A stretch of 64,000 bases of DNA from Nematostella vectensis (Eukaryota > Cnidaria > Anthozoa > Actiniaria > Edwardsiidae): positions 5,502,741 to 5,566,740 of the forward strand of contig NC_064038.1 in the NCBI RefSeq assembly GCF_932526225.1. Direction: 5' to 3'. The position numbers and the translations under genes are program-made. This document shows, in pieces, positions 45,138-56,900 of this stretch (position 1 is the stretch's first letter; every line of letters begins with the position of its first letter). The notes below the pieces were generated by a model, which made no database searches, had not been told where the DNA came from, and saw only the letters and a program-made list of their open reading frames with translations.

Positions 45138-48100
45138 AGATATGTATAATATATGCTAATTTAAATTTTGGACCCACTTTCAATCTATTTCTACTGATAA
45201 AGCATAACTGGTTTTGCTTGTTAATAAAACAGAATATTGTTGTTTACTCTAGAAAAAGTTTCGTATTGATTGATCAGAATTGGTATATAATGCTAATTGT
45301 CAGCTTGAGCTGTAAGTAACTGATCTTAGTGAAGCACAACTGAAATTGCACAGTAATAACTATGAAATTTGGAGTCTTAAGCTTTAAGGAATTAATTAAA
45401 TGCTGGAACATGAGGGTTTGGGATGTCAAGGGATGCAAGGGACGCAAAAGTTATGTGTTAAACCCCTGTGACAGGAAGCTGAACTTATGCTGAGTGGCAA
45501 GAGTTTGGAAAAAGTATATGTGGATGAAAACAAAAACTCTACTTGTGGACAAAACACTCCTACTTTTGGACAAACCCCCCTACAGGTGGAAGAAACACCT
45601 CTTCTTGCCATGAGCTGACCACCAGATGAAATTCCCTGTATGGTGCTCCTAGAAGATGGGCACTAAAACAAATAAGCACACATTAACATTTAATGAACCT
45701 TACACAACATACAAAAAAAGATGAAGATCAAAAGAATTTTTGTTGGTGTCTGTTGTTATATCCTACCTATGCAAATGAGCTTAGGTACATATGATTCTGA
45801 GTATAATGTGAAGTTTATAGGTTCTTGTAGTCCTTTATTTCCTTAGCCATTGCTGAAAACTTACATATGATAAGCTATACAGTACAACATTTTTTATTTA
45901 CAAAACATGGAGTGCATATCAAAGCAAGCAAACGTGGAATTTAGTCCATCACACACAACTTGCAGCTATTCTAAATAGTTATTTGCTCTATTCAAAGACA
46001 ATAAAAATGTCGTTGTTGTCGTTGCACCATTTTAATAATGTATACTTAGTACTTAAGAAAGTTATTTGTATTTCCAGAATAAAAGGAGATTTTAAATTGA
46101 CACAACAGCAATCTAGATCAATACCGTACTGTATACAGTAACTTTTTTAACCAGTTTTTCAATTGCCATTATACGGAAGTGCACCTGTCTTGATAAGTAA
46201 ATTTCTTCCATTGAAGATCTAAACCATCTTTGTCCAGCGATAAGTAAGCTAAGTAACTTGTTACGAAGAAATTAGGGTGTCATGTAACACAATTTACCTC
46301 AGAAATTTGTTTTAAACAGTTATCTAAATTCATTGTTATCGTGGCTAGACGCTATGTAATGTAGGACAAGAACAAAATTGATCAAGAAATGTTCAATGAT
46401 GTGCTTTTTCGATCGGGAGAGTGACTTTTAAATTGACCAGTTCTGATCGAACATTTGTCTAGTTTAGAACTCGTTTCCAAGATGGCGGCGGTATCATAGC
46501 AACACCGATGTAGCTCCCACAGCACACGGTCGCTTGGTCAGCGGGAACAACGAGTCATTTGTCTATGATTCTCGCCATTTTCTCTATCTTTTGGGAATTT
46601 AACAAGTGCAGTATGTTAACCGCTTGATTGTAGACATCCTAATCATAGAGCGTTAAATTTTGGGGGACTCAAAAGCCTATTTTGTCGGTGTTTTCGCGAA
46701 AGGTATGTTCAGAACGCCTGCTCGACCGCCGAATTCTTAATACAATTTAATTTATCCCCACCAGTGACATCACGATAGAAACCATGGAAACGATGGATAC
46801 CGCTGCTCAAAACTGCGCCGCCGTTGGAATTCATTAAAAGGGTCGCTTTTCGGGTACTCGAGCGAGAATTTCTAAAATATGAAACAGTCTACGGAACAGA
46901 TGCTCATTTGCATAAGCCACTGTCCGGCGTCCTCGATTCCATGCGACGCCATTTTAAGTCATCGTTCACACGGATGAGATAACTTATCAAGCTTTCTACC
47001 TATCTCAATGATAATAAACCCAAGCCTGTACTTGAGCACAAACTTAGAAACATTTCAAAATTTAACGTGAGCAACTTTTCTAGCCGAATTCTTTTAAAAA
47101 ATTTTCAGGAAACGCACTAAAAACATTGATATGGTGGAAAAGAACTTCTGAGGAGAAATGCGACCGAACAGTGCATTTGGGGGTTTGAGTTAGAAGGCTG
47201 TTTTACTCCAAGTTTCTATGCTGATCGCCAAACTTCGTAAATCATTAACATGATTATTTCTTAGAAATCTTGAAGATCGGACGTATTTGGTTCTTTCCTT
47301 CACTAAAATTTATCGCATTATTGTTCACAACAATTTCAATGGCGCATTACGCCTTTCTGGTCGTTTAAAGCTTCTATTTAAAATTATAAAATTAATTGTC
47401 ATTGATAACCTCTTAGTTGGCTCACGGGGGGTTTACCTTTGATCTAGCATACGGTTGATGTAACAAAGGCTTTCTGATTTGCAACCATAGCTAAAAATGG
47501 GTCTTCTAACTTTTTTTTGGAGCACTGCAACATGCACTGCGTGGTTTAAATTAGTTTTTAAACAAAAGGACTCTCTTGATTTCAACCGCTTTAACCTGCA
47601 AAATTAGGAACTATGGGTCACATGACAGTTTGATTACTCTTGTCATAGAGAACCTATTTTGCAAGGTTTTTTGGTTAATATCAATCATTGGTCATATGTT
47701 TACATTTTGATTCGATTGAATCGCTTTGCTTAAAAGCTGGTAAAACAACTTTCATAAATGAAACAGCCTGCACTATCATATAAATGTCATTTTCCTTCTT
47801 CAAGTGGAGTACCAAAAGTAATGTTTCTAGCTTCAAAGAGGCTTAACAGGTATCTTTCGCTGATTTTCTATCCTCTCTCTCGGTGTCTTACCCCCATGAT
47901 AATGCGAAGAGGAAATTTACAATAAAAATCATGCTCAACTCATTAGCATAATATATCTAGGACGTGAATAAAATTATATTTTGAGCGTTTTATTCGTTTT
48001 CATTTTCTAAATTGTACCTCATCCCAAGGAGTAATGTTCACGCATAATAACAAAATTTTATTTAGTCCAAATAAACAAAATTTCAGGGGGAAAAAGAAAA

Positions 48101-49000
48101 GTTTATTTTTAACGCAGTTGCCATGCTGGAATGCACGGTCACTTGTTTATTTCATTCTTTTGCTATTTACGCACGCTTCTACGGCTAGAACAAAGATTAA
48201 GTCGAGACTGATTGAATGACACACTTTTTAATTTACCCTCCTATTTTTTGAACGCGTTAGGATCTGGAGCCCATCTTTCACACACCGAGAGTTTATTAGT
48301 TGGATATTCATATATTGTACATGATTTTCATAAAACGAGTCTATGACAAGGTGTACCAATATGTTTTTAGAAGTCAACATAATTATTGGGTGTTTTTTTT
48401 TAATATATTTAAAACCAGGTGGAAATATGTGCACTCAGATTAAGTAAAAAAACAGTTTTAGCTATGCTGTGAGTCTCTAGAGTTAGAACTTTGCTCATGT
48501 GATTCATTCTCTTCAAAATATCGCCAAAATCTGATTATTTTAAAACTTCTTAGGAAGTTGATGTGCTAACATGAGATAAGTTGACCCTTATACTTTATTG
48601 TCATGATATTTTTTTGTTTGAAAAGTATAACAGGCGAGCATACTATCTAATGTTATAAATGTAATAAAACTTCGCAAAACATCGCCTTCGTCAAAGCGTG
48701 GGCTGTTGTCATGGAGAGTCATGACAAATGGCAGAAAATGGCGTCGCATGGAATCGAGGACGCCGGATAGTGGCTTATGCAAATGAGCATCTGTTTCGTA
48801 GACTGAAAACAAGGCAAAAAAAACCGAGTAGCAGCAATCGTATTTGATGTTTAAGATGCTGGAATGAAGCCCTACATGCATTTAGCATGCAGTGTCCCTT
48901 TAAGGGTGCACTTGATAGTACGGTACTAATGATTAAAAACGAGGTATTCAGGGACTATTCACCGCTACACTCGTTTTTTATATAAAAACGTCTAATTTTC
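45138..49000. other. Spacer of the inverted duplication, right part
   Basis: AT-rich DNA with no convincing gene. A block of about 100 bases at 46870-46970 (GATGCTCATTTGCATAAGCC, GTCCTCGATTCCATGCGACG) recurs inverted at about 48697-48795. The end at 48884-48900 (GCATGCAGTGTCCCTTT) matches 37774-37791 inverted. These look like pieces of one repeat family. Confidence 0.5.
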
Positions 49001-50150
49001 GGTTGTGGCTGGGCCGTTCTTATTTTTGGTACATTTTAAGGCTTAATATGTTCTTAACGATGTTCTTAAATTTTAGTGTATATAATAATATAATACCCAA
49101 TGAGTTATTAGGAAGAAATACACTAATGATCAATAGCAATAAAAAGGTTGTTACTAGGAGCACTTTTTGATTCTGCATTTTAGAACGCATCAGGACTAAA
49201 AAAGAAAAAAAATTCTGCTATCTGAGCCTCGGCATGTTCTTAGCATGATCTTAAAATTTGGTGAAATCTCAGGCTGGACGTTTACCGCGGTGATCCTAGA
49301 TACTAAATTTTTTTAGAAACTAAACAGATACTAAACATAAACTAATAGCAGGGGGGGGGGGGGGTTATTGTTGATACTTCACTGGCGTGAAATATTCAAA
49401 ACGCGATCGCACACATACTCATAGTTTAATACAACTGAATGAAAATACGGGGGAACGAATTTGGATTTGTTCGTATAAATAGCAGCAAGGTATGAATGTA
49501 TAGCAGCTAGGTAGGAAATTTTTTTCTTTCTTACTTCTTCTTTTTTGTTTGTTTGTTTGAACGGCTATGAATTGTTTTGTTTGTTTAAACGGTCATGAAT
49601 CACGGCCAAAACGCATGCAGAACCATCTACAACAACAACTTCAAGAAATTGGCTTTAATATTACAGGTATATTTGGTTTGCCCGTGATCCAAGCGTGACT
49701 TCCACTTGGGTGGTCTTCACCGTAGACAACATTCATTATGTCGGCGCCAAAAAAGTACAAAAGTAAACGTTTGCTGTTTGAAAACTTAGCAATAACTTAG
49801 CGCTAAATCCTTATAGAAATGTTTTAGAAATGTATATTATAGTTATTTCCTTGTGTATTGCATAGAAATTTGCAAGCGCCTAAACCAGAAACCAGACAAA
49901 ATATTCTTATCAGACAGTAGGATCCACACAAATTATAGAAGTTGCTGTAAATAATAATGCCTTTCCATAGATTCTAGCTGATTTTACTCGGTAAATAGGA
50001 ATTTTTTAATGTTTTAATTTTTCTATAAAGTACCCTGACCGTGTTTAGTATATGTTTAGTATCTGATTAGTATCTTAGGGATTAGTATCTAGGATCACCG
50101 CGGTTGGACGTTCTTATAAAAAAGGTTCTCGTAAAAAAAAGAGTGTATTG
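49001..50150. repeat. Dispersed repeat, copy 2, split by a MITE
   Basis: Positions 49005-49282 and 50105-50150 together match the repeat at 15860-16160 and its tail at 15720. The interruption is the hAT-like element at 49283-50104. Confidence 0.8.
49283..50104. mobile_element. 822-bp hAT-like non-autonomous element
   Basis: Inverted ends ACCGCGGTGATCCTAGATAC and its complement GTATCTAGGATCACCGCGGT are flanked by the 8-base duplication TGGACGTT (49275-49282 and 50105-50112). The empty site GCTGGACGTTCTTAT is seen at about 15720. An 8-base duplication is the hAT hallmark. A poly-G run of about 12 lies at 49352. No transposase frame is present. Confidence 0.88.
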
Positions 50151-50970
50151 AACTCGTCTTAGGCGAATAATTTTTATCATATATAAAATATGCTTACAAA
50201 ACACTAGGCATTCTCTATGCTTGAATACGTTTGTTAAGCATGACAGCAATGTGCATATTTATCTCCACATCACGCCATAGACCGAGGATCAAAATAGGCC
50301 CTCGAAAACCCTACTGATGCCGTAAGGGAATGTGACCTGTTAACTACTTCACAACCGAAAGATCAAGACTTAAGGTATGACAAATTTAATAATGATTTAA
50401 GAACCTATAGGCAGAAACTTTGGAATTTTAATAGCCCAAATACTCCATGAAAAATGAAACAAATTATAGGGCTTTGAAATATAATGCTAAAAAATAAAGA
50501 TAAAATACATACAGTAGGATATTTCTATAGCAAAGTGGCTATGCATTAAGTCACACTGTAATTAAGAATCCTACTATTGATTAAGCAACTAGGAAAAAAA
50601 TACTAAGAACCAATTTTGTTAATTGTTAGTAAGTACCCCAACTATCCAACTAGACAAAATCTAGGCTCTTACACGCGTTTTCACCGTATGGTGTATGGTG
50701 ATCACCTGAGCCGTATCATAACCAAGATGATGGATCTACTTGAGCGAGGGTTCTACGGATACGAACGACTTAAATAAAGAAGATTTGAATACAGTAGAGT
50801 TTCGAGGTATCAGAATATTGGGCCTGGTGCTAGAGGCTTCTTATTGTGTTGATTTTCAGGCAATAACTGCAGAAAGAAAATCCCGTGGAAAAAACGAGGG
50901 GTTCGTTGTTGATCACTGTCTCTCGTCGAGCTGTTGTTAATAAAAGCGTGACGACTTCTCACCTACAGCG

Positions 50971-53900
50971 ATGGCACTAGATCTCGGCAAAGAGACAAAC
51001 CCAAGGCTGCGTGCCAACGCCTTTCAGTGGATATTATTCAGCTGGATGAACGGTATTCTGTACAAAGGATTCAAGAGAAATTTGACAGCTGAAGATCTCT
51101 ATGAATTACCACAGGAAGACCAAACAACATATAACGTGAAAATTCTTGAACAGGAATGGATCGAGGAAATTCGAACCGCGCATAGATTGGGGAATTACCC
51201 ACGGCTGTACAAATCCGTATTAAGGGCCCTCCCAGGGAAGGTGATTTGCAAGGTGTTAACTTTCCAATTCTTAAGAGGGCTTAGCACTTTAAGTTACACG
51301 GTGCTGCTGTGGTTTTTTCTTAGAGAGTTAGGCCTGGGTAAAAGCCAGCTCGCACTGTCGCTGATGGTTGTCGGGTTCACTGTGGTGAGCATCTCACTGG
51401 CGATTTCTAGAAACCAGATGGAGCTGTTTGGCTTATACGCTGGAATGAGACTTAAGGTCGCTCTCATCGGATTAATCTACAAAAAAGTAAGTATCAGAGA
51501 AAATAAAACATGTCACTTTTATGTTCAATGTGTAGTTCCAGAAAATATCCATACTCCCCCCTCTTCCCCCCATTGAGGGGATTGGAAATTCCGGGGAGGA
51601 GGGTGATTCAAACGCCCAGGAATTTCCAGAGAGGAGAGGGGGGGGGGGGGGGGGTGATAAAATGCCCTTTTTCTTTAACAGTTACTGTATTTATTTTTTT
51701 TTCCAGGGGGTTGGAAATTCCAGAGGGGTGGGGGGTCATAAATCCGACCCCCTCAATGGGGGGGGGGGGGGGGGGGGGGTATGGATATTTTCTGGAACTA
51801 CATGAATATTTCATTTCAAATGACAGTTTTCATTATTAATAGCTTGACTTCCATGACCCTTTATTGTCAATTGACAAATAACGAATACCTTATTACACTT
51901 AATTTTCGCGTCACTTTAGTTTCGCGAATTTCGCGATTTAAAAAGAGTCGCGAAGATTAAGTGAGTACACAAGAAGCCTTTGGGGGAATATTGACCCTTT
52001 TATAAACTTTATGGAAACCTCTTGTCTATCTAGTCATCTAGTGTACATATAGTACCGTAAGGGGTTGAGTTGGACTTGTATTTATAGATTTTTATAAAAC
52101 TAAATTTAGCCCACGCAGCATTTTGTTACAAATTGTTTCAGTTTTGATTACAGCACATTTTACTTCCACTTGTTTTGCTTGATTTTATTATCTCAAAACC
52201 ACGAAAATAAAGTGATCTGGTTTTTACAGAAATAGGAAAATCGCGAAAATAAAGTGTCGCGAAATATCGCCATCTACAAATCGCGAAATCTTGACGTCGC
52301 GAATATTGTGTGTAATAAGGTATACTATTCGAATACTACTGTACATTACCTTTCGCAAGCGGCATTGTTCCATTACCAAATTGTGTTCTTATTCGCTTTT
52401 TGTCTAAGATAAATGCCATATAATAAATATATTGCTAATCTCTTTCGACGTCTTGACGTACGGCCTGAGATTTCCCTGGTAATTACCTCACTCTCGCTTA
52501 ATAGGAAAAGAAATATTAAATGAACGTTTGTTGTACGACAGAAAACAGGCACGTATTGAAGAATATTGTTTGACGTTTGAACTTATACTTATTTAACAAA
52601 CAACATTAATGTTTCTTGTACTGTGTGTATAGGTAAACTATACAAATTAATTATGCAAGCAAGAATTATGAAAGAAGATGGATGCTTGACACTGACGTTA
52701 TTTCTTAAATTCTTTCAGATCCTTAATTCTTCCCGGTGCAGTCTCTCGACCGTTCGTACGGGTCACGTGATCAATCTGATTTCCAATGATGCCAAACGAA
52801 TCGAGCTTTTCATCACAAATTTATGCTTGGCAATGTTAGGGCCAGTCAGTATCTTAGTCTGCATTGTGATGCTGTGCTTGTTCGTTGGCTGGCAGTCGCT
52901 CTCTGGTGCTCTCTTCCTGTTTATCATTATGCTTTATGGTCAGTTGGCCGCCAAGAGATTCGCAAAGCTTCGCGGGAAGGCAGCTGCAGTCACTGATAAG
53001 AGACTTGGTGCTATGAGCGAAGTGATTTATGGGATACGTGCAGTGAAGATGTATGCGTGGGAGTGGAACTATAGTGATGAGGTCAAGGGGTTAAGGAGGT
53101 AAGATGAACTATAGTGATGAGGTCAAGGGGTTAAGGAGGTAAGATGAACTATAGTAATGAGATCAGGGGGTTAACGGCCTATGGTACTATCTTTTAAGTC
53201 CGTTGCTAGGGAAATTTGTTTGTTTTATAAAAGCTTCTGTTTTATTTCAAATCTCTTGGAACTTTCAACATAAGTGTTTTAGACATAAATGAAACAAGTG
53301 ATGACGTCATCTGACCCCTCCCATTATCACGTGACCCAGAACATACAAACGTGTCGGAGAAGCTACTACTGTTCAAACCTACCATATTTTTTTGCAGAAA
53401 TATTTGAACATCGCTATTTTTTAAAACTTCACGCATCGGATTTGCGAAATTTTGATACCGCGAAAAATGGCGAATATTTATGTTCTTCGAAAACCACATA
53501 TTTGGTAATAACTTTTTAATTTCTTCCAAAATCGAAAATCCCATGCGCTAAGTTGTTAGGAATGGTAATATCAATAGTTTGAGTGAAAAAAAATCATAAT
53601 TGTTATAAAATGTTCAAAATTAACGTGTTTTTCTCGCGCGGAAATGGCCGCCATCTTGTTTTTTCGACATCTATTTTTATTCTCAAAAAACATATAAAAA
53701 TTGCATTTCCTTCTACAAAATGAAAGTTTATTTTAATCTCTTGGAAGAAAAGAACAAAGAAAATTAGAACTGGAGTTTCGAAGAAAATAAAAATATAAAA
53801 AGGACTTGACCGAGGACTGAACCCGGAGTGCTTGCTTACGAGTCAAAGGTGCTAACCACTGGGCCACGGAACCAAGTTGGAAGATGCGCGGCGATTTTAG

Positions 53901-56900
53901 CCTATTTAACCGAATGTAGCGCTTTTCCATTTCGTAGCAACGAGATAGTACCATAGGCCCTTAAGGAGGTGAGTAGAACTATAGTGATGAGATCAGGGGG
54001 TTAAGGTGAGTGGAACTATAGCGAAGAGATCAGAGGGTTAAGGCGGTGAGTGAAGCATTGGTGACGAGATCAAGGGTTTAAGGAGGTGAATAGAATTATA
54101 GTGATGAGATCAGAGGGTGAAATAGATGAATGAAACTATAGTGGTTAGATCAAGGTGTTAAGAAGTTGAGTTAAACTATAGTGATGAAATCAGAGGGTTA
54201 AGGAGGTATAAGTGAATCTATAGTAATGAGATGAAGGGGTTAAGGAGGTGAGTTGAACTATAGTGATGAAATACGAGAGTTAAGGAGGTGAGTGGAACTA
54301 AAGTGCTTTGGGTGGTCCATACAAAGCATTGACCCTACTTGTAGAGAACCATGAACACACTAAATCATCAGGGGGTTCATAACATGGCGGTGCATTACGC
54401 CTGCTAATTTTGTGCTAAAACATATAATAAACTAGTTTTTTGTTACTCAGGTTGTGTTGATTTTCACTGAGCTGCATAATACAAATCCATTATATACATC
54501 ATGCCATAGCATCATTCCTCTAAGAGTTTCTCGTGTAAGTGAGATCAGGCCCGTAGCCAGGATTTTGAGCGGGGGTGTTCGTTTACCCATTTTGCGGACC
54601 ATATTCTCTTAGATAGCTCGCCCTAGCTCGCAGTGGTACTCAATTTTTCTTAATTAATGCGGACCTTCCAGTCCAGTGGGATGGTTTTATGGTTCTTCCG
54701 AACCCCCCTGGGCCAGGAGATTCACCTGAAATATTTTGGAGAACAGCATTAAAGGCAAAACCCCGAAGGGGGGTGGGGGGACTCTAAAGGTAGATGAGGA
54801 TGATTCTCCAATCTTTTAAACAAAATTCTACCAACTGCTATACCCCTTCAAGGGTCTTGGGAAAGTCATTTAATTCTGCTATTACTTAGGTGTTCTTATG
54901 GAAATTAATCATTCTACCAATAACAACAGGACTTGAAGACATGATACATCACTCTTAATCACTCTTACCCAGAATTAAACCAGAGTTAAACCAGAATTAG
55001 TTGACAATAACATTCTAGTTTTGGCTAAGGTTTCATTGAATGAATCAATCACTTCTGTTTTTATCTTCAATTCACCATGATAGATGATAGATGCTGAATG
55101 AGGAACCAAAATCTTATATAATAATTTATGCAAGTTACTTCAAACTGCACAATTAGTAGTTGGAGTTAAAAAAAAATATCGGAGTTAAAAAAAATATCAA
55201 AATATTGAAGAAAACTCGAATTGCTACTTATTATCTCCAGATGTGAAATCGTCCTTTCGTTACAGGAAAAATTTATCAAAAAGCATAGATATTTTCTTCG
55301 GTTGAAACAAAAAAAAACATGTGAGTGATTATCAAGAGAGACGTTTGTTTGCGGACTAACCCCACGGATTTCCTATCCTTTTTTATCGGCTTAACCTAGC
55401 TGAATTAGTGGGAAGGTATATACTTAATAAAGCATCCCTTCGGCATCCATTCATCTAGTAACTTACTTGAAGTTACTTAAGTATAAGTTATAGAAGAGTA
55501 AGATTTTTTTTCGCAAAAAAAGTCAATACTTAAGTAAAGGAATTCTCATAGCTCCGACAAAAAGCTACTATTACGAGTCTTTCTCGCCTTCTTCTTTCAA
55601 TTCCATCGTTTGTCATTTCTATCCATCGTTTGTATATCTTTATAATATTATAAAGTGTTTGTTGTGTCGTTTTTTTTTTATTTTTACCAAGACAAAAATA
55701 TTGTAAACATTTTCCCAACCCATCGTGTTGGCCGTGAGTTGCAAGGGCAAGACGCGCGAAAAGAAGACGCAGGGTTCCCGTGAGTGCAAACACAAAAAGT
55801 CAAATTATTTTAGGTTTTAACCATAACTGTCTGAGTTTTATAAAGAATTAAGCAATCCCGGATAGTGCAAAAGTGTATTCATTGCTAATTTTTTTACTGG
55901 GGAGACGTGTTGCTAAATTATCGCAAAGTGTGCGGGCGGGCGGGCGCATATTTATATACCATTTCTCTATACCTATGGAGCTCCGCGCGCGGCTTACGGC
56001 TGCGCTGGCTCCGCTACAAAGATGACGGGAAAAATTTTGATTGAAATCTAGATCTACGTCACAAATCACTAGACCCGGGCTTTCCAATTCACGGCCTTTT
56101 TTCTAAAGGTCGACCAAAATACCTCAATATTGCAGATTGTGTTTTTAAAGTATCCATACGAGCCACATACCATTTGGAAGTTGAAAAAACGACAAAATCT
56201 ATCAATTCTGAAAGGTTATACGGACTTTAAGGATGTGAGTGGGACTACAGAGATATCAGAGAAAATAGACACTTAAGGACAGAGCTCTGAGAGTTGACAA
56301 ACAGTTTTCTAGAGTTTCGTAGCTAGTCCTTCCGACTAGGAGATTTAGCAGGCTTTATTTGAAATACGCTTCATTCAAGCCTTTTTTCAATATTACTCGA
56401 GTATACCATTAACACGCAAAAACAGCAATTTATAACCATAATATAACATTCTAAAACTATTTATTCTCTTTATTTCCAGGAAGGAAATGCAAATCATTCG
56501 GCTAAAGAATCTTATTTTGTCCACTTTCGTGGCACTGTACTCAGTCAGCGCATCGATCGCAGCACTTATCTCCATTATTACTCTGATTTTCTCCGGTATT
56601 CATCTTGACTCAGCTCGCATCTTCACCTTGATAAACCTCCTGAAAACCCTGGAGTTTGCCATAGTCGTGCATTTAGGAGCATGCCTTGGAACAGTACTGG
56701 ATGCGTTTGTGTCCATCAGGCGTATTGAGCAGTTTCTTCTAGGTACGAGCAGCGAGATCAATCGAATCTCGTGTGAGGGGGAGACCACAATACTGAGTAA
56801 AACTTTGACCAAAAGATGGATTCGTCGGTTGAAATCTTTTCGAGGATTAACTAAAGTACTAAGAGTGGAAAGCTTTAGACATAATAGACCTATATTGTAC

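Larger units (their letters stand above)
53060..54310. repeat. 40-bp exon-edge minisatellite in gene D, split by a MITE
   Basis: The array begins as the end of exon 2 (GGAACTATAGTGATGAGGTC...TTAAGGAG|GTAAGA). It repeats about twice before 53171 and about nine more times at 53960-54310, with units such as TAGTGATGAGATCAGAGGGT and TTAAGGAGGTGAGT. It matches the array in gene C on the opposite strand but has fewer and more degenerate units. The piggyBac-like MITE at 53175 interrupts it inside a TTAA of one unit. Confidence 0.9.

Noticed and set aside
48588-48881. 97-codon minus-strand ORF as a gene
   Set aside because: It overlaps a repeat also present at 46870 and has no splice or domain support, so it is kept only as a repeat observation.
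53806-53880. Functional tRNA gene
   Set aside because: The A box is good, but the anticodon and acceptor stems do not pair cleanly; a SINE head is more likely.
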